The notes under the pieces: model-generated
What the model saw: the letters and a program-made list of their open reading frames with translations, nothing else
Databases searched by the model: none
What the model was told of the DNA's origin: nothing
Translations under genes and position numbers: made by a program
Part shown: in pieces, positions 44,594 through 52,824 of the stretch
How the letters are laid out: each line of letters starts with the position of its first letter
Position numbering within the stretch: position 1 is the first letter of the stretch
From: Microvirga sp. BSC39
GTDB taxonomy: Bacteria; Pseudomonadota; Alphaproteobacteria; Rhizobiales; Beijerinckiaceae
Length of the DNA stretch: 64,000 nt
NCBI RefSeq assembly: GCF_000739015.1
Contig: NZ_JPUG01000078.1
Location: forward strand, 310,001 to 374,000
Direction: 5' to 3'

Positions 44594-44608
44594 GGCTTGC
44601 GCGAAGCT
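44594..44608 (-). promoter_or_regulatory. Shared flagellar upstream motif, motA copy
   Basis: On the minus strand AGCTTCGCGCAAGCC, matching ASCYYCGYRCAAGS. CAAG starts 58 bases before the motA TTG. It lies almost back to back with the flgF copy. Confidence 0.6.
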
Positions 44609-44623
44609 GGAAACGTGGGAGCA

Positions 44624-44638
44624 AGCTTCATGCAAGGC
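44624..44638 (+). promoter_or_regulatory. Shared flagellar upstream motif, flgF copy
   Basis: AGCTTCATGCAAGGC, one mismatch (CA for CG) from the motif and otherwise identical to the flgB copy over 14 bases. CAAG starts 121 bases before flgF, so the flgF leader would be longer than the others. Confidence 0.5.
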
Positions 44639-44719
44639 TGCTCGACTACGGATCCTGCATGGATCATCGGGCTTGCAGCTGCCGCCTCTGGAAGGCTGGC
44701 GCGCCACCCGGTGACACGG

Positions 44720-44736
44720 GTGTCCCATGGGGACAC
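44720..44736 (+). repeat. Hairpin just before flgF ribosome site
   Basis: GTGTCCC (44720-44726), loop ATG, GGGACAC (44730-44736): a perfect 7-bp stem ending about six bases before GGAGGAG. It could hold the ribosome site open or modulate flgF translation. Confidence 0.5.
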
Positions 44737-44753
44737 AGGCTGGAGGAGTTCAG

Positions 44754-45479
44754 ATGCAATCTTCGCTCTATGTGTCGCTGTCCGCCCAAGTGGCGATGGA
44801 AAAGCGCCTCAGCACGATTGCGAACAATGTTGCCAATATCAACACGGGCGGCTTTCGCGCGGACGAGGTGAAGTTCGAGGAGATCCTGTCCCTGGCGGCG
44901 AAGGAGAACGTCTCATTTGCGTCGTCGGGTCAGAACTTTGTGTCACGGCGCACGGGCCCCATCATCAAGACGGAGAATCCGCTCGATGTGGCAATCCAGG
45001 GAGAGGGCTGGTTCGCTTTCAGCGGGCCCAACGGCCCTGTCTACACCCGGGACGGCCGCTTCAAGATGAACGAGAACGGCGATTTGCAGACGGTGGAGGG
45101 CTTTCAGGTTCTCGATGCGGGCGGGGCGCCCATTGCCCTCGACCCGATGGCGGGAACTCCTGTCATCAGCCGGGACGGCACGATCAGCCAGGGAACCAAC
45201 CAGGTCGGAGCCATCGGCCTCTTCAACCTGAGCCCCGACGCCAGGCTCACCCGCTATGGAAACTCGGGAGTGATCTCGAACATTCCCGGCGCTGTCGTTC
45301 AGGACTTCAACTCGAACGGCATTCAGCAGGGCTACAGCGAGGGGTCTAACGTTAATCCGGTTCTGGAAATGACCAAGATGATTTCCGTTCAGAGAAGCTT
45401 CGAGAGCGCGGCGACGACAATCCAGGAGAGCGAATCGACGCTCATGGATGCGATCAAGACCCTGGGGCCTAGCACCTGA
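44754..45479 (+). CDS. flgF: Proximal rod protein FlgF
   Basis: 241 residues from ATG at 44754 with a strong GGAGGAG; a longer in-frame start lacks support. The ends are the rod-type helices (QSSLYVSLSAQVAMEKRLSTI, NNVANINTGGFRADE; C-terminal NPVLEMTKMISVQRSFESAA). LDVAIQGEGWFAF and YTRDGRFKMNENG mark the D1 domain. The TGA overlaps the fliI ATG by one base. In rhizobia flgF and fliI are commonly neighbours, as here. Confidence 0.95.
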   Translation: MQSSLYVSLSAQVAMEKRLSTIANNVANINTGGFRADEVKFEEILSLAAKENVSFASSGQNFVSRRTGPIIKTENPLDVAIQGEGWFAFSGPNGPVYTRDGRFKMNENGDLQTVEGFQVLDAGGAPIALDPMAGTPVISRDGTISQGTNQVGAIGLFNLSPDARLTRYGNSGVISNIPGAVVQDFNSNGIQQGYSEGSNVNPVLEMTKMISVQRSFESAATTIQESESTLMDAIKTLGPST

Positions 45480-46810
45480 TGGCTGCCATGAACGCCCTGC
45501 AGTCGCTCGAAGAGTTTGTTCTCACCGAAGGTGGGGCGCGACGGAAGATCAGGATCAGCGGCGTTATCAACGAGGTCACGCCAAGCTATTATCGAGTCTC
45601 CGGCTTGTCGCAGTTCGTGAAGCTCGGGGATCGGGTCGGGTTCTCGGCTCAGGGCAAGACCGAGATCGGCGAGATTGTCCGTATCGACAGTGGCGGCGTC
45701 ACGGTCAAACCCTTCAACGGAAGAATCGAAGCCGGTCTCGGCATGCCGGCCTTCCTCGCAGGTGATGTGGGCTTAAGCCCCGATCACAGCTGGCGCGGGA
45801 GGGTGATCAACGCCCTCGGAGAGCCTCTGGATGGATTAGGTCCACTCATTCCGGGCGCAACAACGGTTCAGAACGATGCCGAGCCTCCATCGGCCATGCT
45901 GCGCTCCCGGGTCAAGGAGCCGCTTAGAACCGGCGTGAAGGCCATCGATCTGTTCACGCCGATCTGCAAGGGGCAGCGCATCGGCATCTTCGCCGGTTCG
46001 GGCGTCGGCAAGTCGACCCTCCTGACCATGCTGGCGAAATGCGACGGCTTCGATACGATTGTCGTCGCGTTGGTCGGAGAGCGCGGGCGCGAGGTCCGGG
46101 AGTTCCTGGAGGGGCCGATCCAGGCCAATCTCCACAAGTCGATCATGGTCGTCTCCACCGGCGACGAGAGCCCGATGATGCGCCGTCAGGCGCCGAGGAC
46201 GGCCGTGTCCCTGGCGGAGTATTTCCGCGATTGCGGCGAATCGGTTCTGCTCATCGTCGATTCCGTGACCCGTTATGCCCATGCGGCCCGCGACGTGGCG
46301 CTCGCTGCGGGCGAGCCCGCCGTTGCGCGTGGGTATACACCCAGCGTGTTCAGCGACCTGCCGCGCCTTCTCGAACGCGCCGGGCCGGGAGAAGAGGGCA
46401 AGGGAGCGATCACGGGCATCTTCTCGGTGCTCATCGACGGCGACGATCACAATGACCCGGTGGCTGACAACATCCGTGGCACGCTCGACGGCCATATCGT
46501 TCTCGACCGTGCCATCGCCGATCAGGGGCGCTATCCGGCCATCAACGTTCTCGGCTCCATCTCGCGACTGGCCGATCATGTCTGGTCGACCGATCAGAAG
46601 GAACTCGTCCGTCGCCTGCGCAGTCTCATCGCCCGATTCGAGGATACGCGCGATCTCAGGCTCATGGGCGGATATCACCCCGGCAACGATCAGGAGCTCG
46701 ATCAGGCCGTGGTGCTCGTCCCAAAAATCTACGAGGCTCTGCGGCAGGATCCCTCCATGCCGGCGAGCCGCGACGCCTTCATGGATCTCGCCCAGATCCT
46801 GAGACAATAG
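45479..46810 (+). CDS. fliI: Flagellar export ATPase FliI
   Basis: 443 residues. Walker A in FAGSGVGKSTLL (about 169-180), Walker B in VLLIVDSVTRYAHAARDV, and the type III ATPase signature GYTPSVFSDLPRLLERAG. It powers unfolding and delivery of export substrates at the base of the flagellum with FliH. Starts at the flgF stop (TGATG). The unit probably ends after it: 93 bases and a new copy of the flagellar motif precede flgE. Confidence 0.97.
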   Translation: MAAMNALQSLEEFVLTEGGARRKIRISGVINEVTPSYYRVSGLSQFVKLGDRVGFSAQGKTEIGEIVRIDSGGVTVKPFNGRIEAGLGMPAFLAGDVGLSPDHSWRGRVINALGEPLDGLGPLIPGATTVQNDAEPPSAMLRSRVKEPLRTGVKAIDLFTPICKGQRIGIFAGSGVGKSTLLTMLAKCDGFDTIVVALVGERGREVREFLEGPIQANLHKSIMVVSTGDESPMMRRQAPRTAVSLAEYFRDCGESVLLIVDSVTRYAHAARDVALAAGEPAVARGYTPSVFSDLPRLLERAGPGEEGKGAITGIFSVLIDGDDHNDPVADNIRGTLDGHIVLDRAIADQGRYPAINVLGSISRLADHVWSTDQKELVRRLRSLIARFEDTRDLRLMGGYHPGNDQELDQAVVLVPKIYEALRQDPSMPASRDAFMDLAQILRQ

Positions 46811-46849
46811 CATGTCCCTTCCAACCCAATCCAAAGCATCGACCAACAC

Positions 46850-46886
46850 AGCCTCGCACAAGCGTCGTGGTGTTTAGTTCAGGCTT
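46850..46886 (+). promoter_or_regulatory. Shared flagellar upstream motif, flgE copy
   Basis: AGCCTCGCACAAGC at 46850-46863 fits the motif; CAAG is 45 bases before flgE. The next bases (GTCGTGGTG, then TTCAGG 20 bases after CAAG) match the flhA copy, so the conserved block extends over about 35 bases in these two. Confidence 0.65.
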
Positions 46887-46903
46887 AAATCTAGGAGCTA
46901 TCC

Positions 46904-48394
46904 ATGAGTCTTTATGGCGTTCTTCGTAGCGGCGTCTCTGGCATGAACGCTCAGTCCAACAAGCTGGGGACTGTCGCTGAAAACATCCAGAACTCGAGCA
47001 CGACCGGCTACAAGCGTGCCTCGACGGAGTTCTCGTCGCTCATCCTGCCCTCGAGCGAAGGCAACTATAACTCCGGCTCCGTTACGAGCCGCGTCCGCTA
47101 CACCATCGCCGATCAAGGTCCCATCGCCTACACAACGTCCGGATCGGATCTGGCGATCTCGGGCAATGGCTTCTTCGTGGTAACCGATCCGAGCGGCTCT
47201 CCCTATCTCACCCGCGCCGGCAACTTCGTGAAGGACGGGCGAACCGGCAACCTGATCAACGCAGCCGGCTTCACCCTGATGGGCTACAAGCTCGGAGCCA
47301 ACGCGGTCGATCCTTCCCTGAACAGCCTCGATGGCGTCGAGCCGGTCAACATGGCCTCATTCGGCATGCAGGCGACGGGGTCGACTGCGGGAACCTTCAA
47401 GGGCAATCTTCCTTTCGGTCAGTCCATCGCAGTCGCCACCGGCATACCAACACCTCCAACCGTTGCGCCGCCCGTGTCCGGCAGCACTCGGTTCGAGGCT
47501 CCCGCCGTGAGCCGCGGCGCGCAGATCGCATTCAGCGTCGGAGGCGGTGCCGATCAGTTCTTCCCCATTACGACGCAAAAGACGCCTGCCGAAGTCGCCA
47601 CAGCCATCAATGCCGCTGTAACCGCCGGCACGCTCAGCGGAGTCAACGCCACGACGAATGCCGCCGGCGATCTGATCTTGACATCGAGCGTTTCACCCAC
47701 CACGACGAGTGTGACGGGATCCTTCACCTCGGTGAGCAAGGCATCGTCGCTGCAGGTTTACGATAAGGTCGGCAATCCAATCAAAATCGATATTGCTCTT
47801 TCCAAGATCGATGCGGATACCTGGACCATCAGCGTCTTCAACGGCAGCGATCCTGCCTCGCCCCTGACGGGAACGACGGCGATGGAGCTGAACTTCGATG
47901 CTAACGGCAAGCTGATGGGATCGGGCGTGCTCGGCTTCAACATCCCTGGTGGTGAGGCGTTCAGCCTCGACATGGCGGGCATGACGCAGCTCGCCGGCGA
48001 ATACAACGTCACTGGCAGCTCCAACGGCAATGCGCCCTCGGCCGTCAAGGACGTCGAGTTCGCCGCCGATGGTACGATCTACGCGGTCTATGAGGACGGC
48101 ACCCGGGTCGGCGCCTATCGAATCCCCCTCGCGACGGTCCCGAGCCCCGACAATCTGAGCCCTCGAGCCGGCAACGTCTATGAGACGACGGCGGCCTCCG
48201 GCGGCTATCAGGTCGGATTCCCGGAAATGTCCGGCTTCGGCTCGATCGCTTCGGGAGCCCTGGAAGGGTCGAACGTCGATATCGGCACCGAGCTCACGGC
48301 GATGATTGAGGCCCAGACCAGCTACACGGCCAATTCGAAGGTTTTCCAGACCGGGTCGGAACTGCTCGACGTTCTGATGAATCTGAAGCGGTAA
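46904..48394 (+). CDS. flgE: Flagellar hook protein FlgE
   Basis: 496 residues. N-terminal MSLYGVLRSGVSGMNAQSNK and NIQNSSTTGYKRA, C-terminal SNVDIGTELTAMIEAQTSYTANSKVFQTGSELL (given as pieces of the ends). D1 has LAISGNGFFVV and YLTRAGNF. Residues about 207-275 form an inserted module (IAFSVGGGADQF ... TAINAAVTAGTLSGV ... VTGSF) closely related to one in FlgL, 170-241. The protein is therefore longer than most rhizobial FlgE. First gene of flgE-flgK-flgL-flaF-flbT-flgD-fliQ. Confidence 0.95.
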   Translation: MSLYGVLRSGVSGMNAQSNKLGTVAENIQNSSTTGYKRASTEFSSLILPSSEGNYNSGSVTSRVRYTIADQGPIAYTTSGSDLAISGNGFFVVTDPSGSPYLTRAGNFVKDGRTGNLINAAGFTLMGYKLGANAVDPSLNSLDGVEPVNMASFGMQATGSTAGTFKGNLPFGQSIAVATGIPTPPTVAPPVSGSTRFEAPAVSRGAQIAFSVGGGADQFFPITTQKTPAEVATAINAAVTAGTLSGVNATTNAAGDLILTSSVSPTTTSVTGSFTSVSKASSLQVYDKVGNPIKIDIALSKIDADTWTISVFNGSDPASPLTGTTAMELNFDANGKLMGSGVLGFNIPGGEAFSLDMAGMTQLAGEYNVTGSSNGNAPSAVKDVEFAADGTIYAVYEDGTRVGAYRIPLATVPSPDNLSPRAGNVYETTAASGGYQVGFPEMSGFGSIASGALEGSNVDIGTELTAMIEAQTSYTANSKVFQTGSELLDVLMNLKR

Positions 48395-48426
48395 TCTGCA
48401 CTCTCTTGCCCTAGGGCTATTGATCC

Positions 48427-49890
48427 ATGTCTTTGTCTGTTGCCTACAACACGGCACGTTCATCGCTCCAGGCGTCGCAGTCGCAGATGGCGGTTGTGTC
48501 GCGCAATACGGCTGGCGCTGCGGACCCAAGCTACTCCCGTAAGATCGGGGCGCTCACCACGACGGGCGGGTTCGCCCGCATCACGGTGCTCCGGGCGAGC
48601 GACAGCGCTCTGCTGTCGAAGATGCTGGAAACCACTTCCAGTGCCGCAACCCAGAAGGCGCTGCTTGAAGGGCTGCAGAAGCTGAGCGCGACCATTGGCG
48701 ATACGGAGCTCGACCAATCGCCTGCGGCTCGTATGGGCGCCCTGAACAGTGCGCTTCAGCTCTATGCGAATGCGCCGGACAATCCCGACCTCGCTCAGGC
48801 CTTCGTTAAGGCTGCTACGGAGATGGCAACGAGCCTGAACGACGCGACGTCCACGGTCCAGGCCGTCCGTCTGGAGGCCGATGGCCAGATCGCGGACTCG
48901 GTTGCGCGCATCAACGACCTCCTTCTCAAATACGAGAAGGCGAACAACCAGGTAATGAGCGGCTCGGCTCTAGGGGCCGACGTGAGCGATGCGATGGATC
49001 AGCGCGACAGCCTGATCGCGCAGCTGTCCGAGGAGATCGGAATCACGATCGTTCCCCGCGCCGGCAACGATGTCGCGCTCTACACGGACAGCGGTGTTCC
49101 GCTCTTCGACCGCTCTCCGCGGACCGTGACCTTCTCACGGACGACGGTGTTCGGGCCTGCTGTGACGGGAGCGGATGTGCTGATCGACGGCATCCGCGTC
49201 ACGGGACCGGGGGCGCCGATGCCGCTGAATTCCGGCAATATCGCGGGTCTCACCCAGCTGCGTGATGACGTCGCCGTGACGTACCAGGGGCAGCTCGACG
49301 AGATCGCCCGCACCCTCGTTGAGGCCTTCGCGGAGAAGGACCAGACGGTGCCGGCAAAGGCCGACAGGCCGGGCATCTTCACCTATCCGGGTGCGACAGG
49401 CGTGCCCGGAGCGCCGGCTCCCACGGGTCTCGCCGGGGTTCTTCGGGTGAATTCTGCGATCAACCCGTCTGAAGGCGGCAGGTTGGAGCTGATCCGCGAT
49501 GGCGGCATCAACGGGGCGGATTACACCTATAACCGTGCTGCCGGCGCAAATGCCGCGTTCTCCGGCCGCCTCTCCGGCTTGGTGGATGCCATGTCGGTTC
49601 AGCGTCCGATCGACTCCGGTCTGGGATTCGGTCCTCAGGCGTCGCTTCTGAGCCTTGCCTCTTCCTCGGGCAGCTGGCTCGAGGCGACACGTCAGAGCGC
49701 GCATCAGCGGGTGGAATACCAGACGACCCTTCTCGGTCATGCATCCGAAGCGCTGTCCAATGCGACGGACGTGAACATGGATGACGAGACCGCGCTCATG
49801 CTGCAGCTGGAAAAGTCCTATTCCGCTTCGGCCAAGCTGCTCTCCGTCATCGACCAGATGCTCAAGACACTCCTCAGCGTGGTGGGCTAA
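48427..49890 (+). CDS. flgK: Hook-filament junction protein FlgK (HAP1)
   Basis: 487 residues. N-terminal VAYNTARSSLQASQSQMAVVSRNTAG and C-terminal NMDDETALMLQLEKSYSASAKLLSVIDQML, the paired helices of HAP1 (pieces shown). Middle motifs are DQRDSLIAQLSEEIGI and YTDSGVPLFDRSPR. Caps the hook before the filament; exported through the flagellar gate, probably with the FlgN-like chaperone at 56641. Two bases separate it from flgL. Confidence 0.94.
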   Translation: MSLSVAYNTARSSLQASQSQMAVVSRNTAGAADPSYSRKIGALTTTGGFARITVLRASDSALLSKMLETTSSAATQKALLEGLQKLSATIGDTELDQSPAARMGALNSALQLYANAPDNPDLAQAFVKAATEMATSLNDATSTVQAVRLEADGQIADSVARINDLLLKYEKANNQVMSGSALGADVSDAMDQRDSLIAQLSEEIGITIVPRAGNDVALYTDSGVPLFDRSPRTVTFSRTTVFGPAVTGADVLIDGIRVTGPGAPMPLNSGNIAGLTQLRDDVAVTYQGQLDEIARTLVEAFAEKDQTVPAKADRPGIFTYPGATGVPGAPAPTGLAGVLRVNSAINPSEGGRLELIRDGGINGADYTYNRAAGANAAFSGRLSGLVDAMSVQRPIDSGLGFGPQASLLSLASSSGSWLEATRQSAHQRVEYQTTLLGHASEALSNATDVNMDDETALMLQLEKSYSASAKLLSVIDQMLKTLLSVVG

Positions 49891-49892
49891 TC

Positions 49893-51242
49893 ATGAGAAC
49901 GACTTTTGTCTCGACGCTGGCGCTCTGGAATTCATCCAAGACATCGCTCGACAAGCTGCAGACAGGGCTCGTGAAGGCGAACAAGGAGCTTGTCACCGGG
50001 CGCGAGTCGGATGTGGGCCTGAAGCTCGGCTACAAGACCGGCCAGACCCTGTCCCTGCGCCAGGATCGCGCCGAGATCGACGCTCTCGTCGACAGCAATG
50101 CCTCGATCCTGCTCCGGATGAAGTCGAGCACGACGGCCCTCGATCAGGTCCGCTCGAATGGCGACAAGTTCATGGATGCGCTGATTGCGACGCCGCTGAG
50201 TTCATCCAGCATCCCGACGCTGATGTACCAGGCGAAAGCCAATCTCCAGAACCTGATCTCGTCGATGAACAGCACGGCGGGTGGCCAATACATCTTCGGG
50301 GGGATCAATTCGCAGGAGAAGCCGCTCAACGACTATGCGGGCGGAACACCTCCCCTGCGCCCGAACGTCAGCATTCCCGTATCAGGCTTGTCGAACGGCG
50401 ATGTAATCAGGTTCAGTGTTGGCGGCACACCGGACCAGGTTTTCAATGTTACTACGGAGACCACGGTCGACGACCTCGTTACGTCGATCAATGCAGCGGT
50501 CGCGGCCAGCACCCTCAGCGGCGTCGAGGCTTCCCGGGATCCGGTCACCGGAACCCTCGTGCTGAAGTCGACCGATCCGACGGGCAAGACAGACGTGACC
50601 GGCTCGTTCACGGATATGGATGGCACCGCGGTTCCAGTCCTGGGATCCGTCACGCGAAGCCCTCAAGCGGCCGTTGCCTCGGCGTTCAGGTCGACCTTCG
50701 GCTTCGGAATCGATGATGCTGCCGTACCGACGATCACGCCGGATGATATGAAGACATTCCTGGATGGTCCTTTCACGGCCCTTTTCGAAGGAGCCAACTG
50801 GCAGGATTGGTCGAATGCATCGAGTCAGAACATCCAAAGCAAGATCTCTCTGAGAGAGAAGGTCGAGGCATCGGCCAATGCCAACGACCAGGGCATTCGG
50901 AAGATGACGATGGCCTACACGATGATGTTCGACCTCGGTCTCGATCGGCTTGGTGAGAAAACAAGGGAAGCTCTCGTCACCAAGGCAATCGCGACCTTCT
51001 CCGAGGCTACCACCGGCGTGACCACCATGCAGGCCAGGCTTGGGGCCGTTCAGGAGAAGGTCGAGGAGGCTGACGAGCGGATGAGCCTGCAGAAGGATAT
51101 CCTCGACGAGAAGATCATCCATCTGGAGGCGGTCGATCCGGCCGAGGCGAAGATCAGGGTCGATCGTCTGATGACGCAGATCCAGACGTCCTACTCCCTG
51201 ACCGCACAGCTCAAGACCATGAGCCTGATCAACTATTTGTAA
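49893..51242 (+). CDS. flgL: Hook-filament junction protein FlgL (HAP3)
   Basis: 449 residues. Flagellin-like ends: MRTTFVSTLALWNSSKTSLDKLQ and the C-terminal QTSYSLTAQLKTMSLINYL (pieces). GGQYIFGGINSQEKPLNDY is the HAP3 signature. Residues about 170-241 are an inserted module (IRFSVGGTPDQVF ... SINAAVAASTLSGVEA ... DVTGSFTDM), roughly half identical to the insert in FlgE. The insertion explains the length, about 90 longer than common rhizobial FlgL. Confidence 0.94.
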   Translation: MRTTFVSTLALWNSSKTSLDKLQTGLVKANKELVTGRESDVGLKLGYKTGQTLSLRQDRAEIDALVDSNASILLRMKSSTTALDQVRSNGDKFMDALIATPLSSSSIPTLMYQAKANLQNLISSMNSTAGGQYIFGGINSQEKPLNDYAGGTPPLRPNVSIPVSGLSNGDVIRFSVGGTPDQVFNVTTETTVDDLVTSINAAVAASTLSGVEASRDPVTGTLVLKSTDPTGKTDVTGSFTDMDGTAVPVLGSVTRSPQAAVASAFRSTFGFGIDDAAVPTITPDDMKTFLDGPFTALFEGANWQDWSNASSQNIQSKISLREKVEASANANDQGIRKMTMAYTMMFDLGLDRLGEKTREALVTKAIATFSEATTGVTTMQARLGAVQEKVEEADERMSLQKDILDEKIIHLEAVDPAEAKIRVDRLMTQIQTSYSLTAQLKTMSLINYL

Positions 51243-51257
51243 TGGGTGGAGTGAAGT

Positions 51258-51605
51258 ATGTACCGTTTCTCCTACGCCGAAGTTATTGAGGACTCCTCCA
51301 GAGATTGCCGCGACCGCGAGTACCAGCTTTTCGACCAGGCCATCGCCAAGATGAAGGCGGTCAACGGCAAGCCGTCCCAATCCCTGGAGATGCTCGAGGC
51401 CATCGTGTTCGTTCAGCGGCTCTGGACCTTCCTGATCAAGGATATCGGTCATCCCGACAACGGTCTTCCGGACAAGCTGAAGGGCCAGCTCATCTCCATC
51501 GGCCTCTGGGTCATGCGTGAATCCGATCGCGTGGTCAGAGGCGAACACAACAATCTCGAAGCTCTGATTGATATCAATGCCATGATCCAGGAAGGCCTGA
51601 AATGA
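51258..51605 (+). CDS. flaF: Flagellar biosynthesis regulator FlaF
   Basis: 115 residues, all-alpha, soluble, with the family pattern MYRFSYAEVIEDSSRDCRDRE, AVNGKPSQSLEMLEAI and MRESDRVVRGEHNNLEALIDIN. In alphaproteobacteria FlaF is needed for flagellin synthesis or export and counteracts FlbT on flagellin mRNA. Its stop overlaps flbT (ATGA), keeping the two regulators in equal supply. Confidence 0.94.
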   Translation: MYRFSYAEVIEDSSRDCRDREYQLFDQAIAKMKAVNGKPSQSLEMLEAIVFVQRLWTFLIKDIGHPDNGLPDKLKGQLISIGLWVMRESDRVVRGEHNNLEALIDINAMIQEGLK

Positions 51606-52018
51606 AAGCGAAGATGCGGTTTTCCCTCAAGGCGGGTGAGCGGATTTTCATCAACGGCGCGGTTCTCACGGTGAGCCAGAAGGTCACCTTGAGCCTCTTG
51701 AACGAGGCGCGCTTCCTCCTGGAGAGTCACGTGCTTCAGGTCACGGAGGCGACCACGCCGATGCGCCAGCTCTACTTCGTCGCGCAGTCCATCCTGATCA
51801 ATCCTCAGGACGCCGAAAAGGTCATGGGCGCCTTCCGCAAGCTGTACGACTCGATCCTGCTGATCACGACGGACGAGCCCGCGCGGGAAGCGCTTCGCAG
51901 GGCCGGCGATCTGGTCGAAGCCGACCGGATCTTCGAGGCCCTCAAGGTCATCCGGACTCTGTTCGAGCCGGAGGAGCGCTCTGTCGCCCCAGTCGCTGCA
52001 GCGGTTCAGGCCGCTTAA
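51602..52018 (+). CDS. flbT: Flagellin mRNA regulator FlbT
   Basis: 138 residues. Opening FSLKAGERIFINGAVLTV, then FLLESHVLQVTEATTPMRQLYFVAQ and DEPAREALRRAGDLVEADRIFEALKVIR (pieces) are characteristic. FlbT binds the 5' leader of flagellin mRNA and controls its stability and translation in Caulobacter and relatives. The long flagellin leader at 60031-60252 is the expected target here. Confidence 0.95.
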   Translation: MKAKMRFSLKAGERIFINGAVLTVSQKVTLSLLNEARFLLESHVLQVTEATTPMRQLYFVAQSILINPQDAEKVMGAFRKLYDSILLITTDEPAREALRRAGDLVEADRIFEALKVIRTLFEPEERSVAPVAAAVQAA

Positions 52019-52030
52019 CCCGGGAGCCTT

Positions 52031-52429
52031 ATGATGAACGTGACCTCCGTTGCGTCGCCGATCGCGAGTCGGCAGGCTGCGACCAGCCAATCGACCGCCA
52101 CCGCGACCTACAACAACTTCCTAAAGCTCCTGATGGCCCAGATGAAAAATCAGGACCCGACGGAGCCCATGAAGTCCACCGAGTACATGGCACAGCTGGC
52201 TACCTTCTCCCAGGTGGAGCAGTCGGTTCAGAGCAACGCCAAGCTCGATGCGCTGCTGGCATCGTCGGCTCTGTCCCAGGCCGATGGCGTCATCGGCCGG
52301 ACCGTGACGACGGCCGACGGCAAGATCTCCGGACAGGTGAACTCGGTGGTCATCACCAACGAGGGAGCGGTCGCCCGGCTGACAAGCGGCGACAACGTCT
52401 TGCTCGGCCCAGGCATCGTGGTGAGCTGA
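52031..52429 (+). CDS. flgD: Hook-capping protein FlgD
   Basis: 132 residues. Conserved N-terminal export and cap region TYNNFLKLLMAQMKNQDPTEPM followed by STEYMAQLATFSQVEQSVQSN (pieces). Only the short rhizobial form: the C-terminal beta domains of enterobacterial FlgD are missing, replaced by one short beta region (IGRTVTTADGKISGQV). FlgD scaffolds hook assembly and is then discarded. Confidence 0.94.
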   Translation: MMNVTSVASPIASRQAATSQSTATATYNNFLKLLMAQMKNQDPTEPMKSTEYMAQLATFSQVEQSVQSNAKLDALLASSALSQADGVIGRTVTTADGKISGQVNSVVITNEGAVARLTSGDNVLLGPGIVVS

Positions 52430-52430
52430 C

Positions 52431-52697
52431 ATGAATGAAGTCGACGCCCTGGAACTGGTCCGCGCAGCGATCTGGACCGTCATCATCGGAGCAGGACCGG
52501 CCGTGGCAGCCGCCATGGTCATCGGCATCGTCATCGCCCTGGTCCAGGCGCTGACCCAGATCCAGGAGGTCACCCTCACGTTCATTCCGAAGATCATTGC
52601 GATCCTCGTCGTCGCGCTTGTGACGGGCTCCTTCGTCGGCTCCCAGATCTTCGCGTTCACGGAACTCGTCTACGGCCGGATTGTAACAGGGTTCTAG
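52431..52697 (+). CDS. fliQ: Flagellar export gate protein FliQ
   Basis: 88 residues, two membrane helices (about 12-38 and 50-75) with the family signatures VIIGAGPAVAAAMVIGIVIALVQALTQIQEVTL split across helix 1 and its end (pieces), and VALVTGSFVGSQIF in helix 2. Part of the FliPQR core. It starts two bases after the flgD stop and closes the flgE unit. Confidence 0.95.
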   Translation: MNEVDALELVRAAIWTVIIGAGPAVAAAMVIGIVIALVQALTQIQEVTLTFIPKIIAILVVALVTGSFVGSQIFAFTELVYGRIVTGF

Positions 52698-52750
52698 CGG
52701 CGGCCTTGCCCTAGGCCGGTCAGAGGGAGCAGCAATCTCCTGCTGAATGA

Positions 52751-52775
52751 AAGCTTGCGACCTCCGCGCAAGCTT
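52751..52775 (+). repeat. Inverted repeat in the flhA upstream region
   Basis: AAGCTTGCG (52751-52759) and CGCAAGCTT (52767-52775) are exact complements around seven bases. The right arm lies within the shared flagellar motif, so the dyad may be an enlarged operator rather than an RNA hairpin. Confidence 0.5.
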
Positions 52776-52796
52776 CGTGGTGCATCTGTCAGGTTC
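52760..52796 (+). promoter_or_regulatory. Shared flagellar upstream motif, flhA copy
   Basis: ACCTCCGCGCAAGC at 52760-52773; CAAG starts 56 bases before flhA. It continues with TTCGTGGTG and, 20 bases after CAAG, TCAGGTT, in step with the flgE copy. Confidence 0.65.
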
Positions 52797-52824
52797 AACG
52801 TTCAATCGGTGAGCTGACAGGCAC

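Noticed and set aside
50382..51548. 388-aa frame antisense to flgL and flaF
   Set aside because: Covers parts of two real genes on the other strand, with no start signal.
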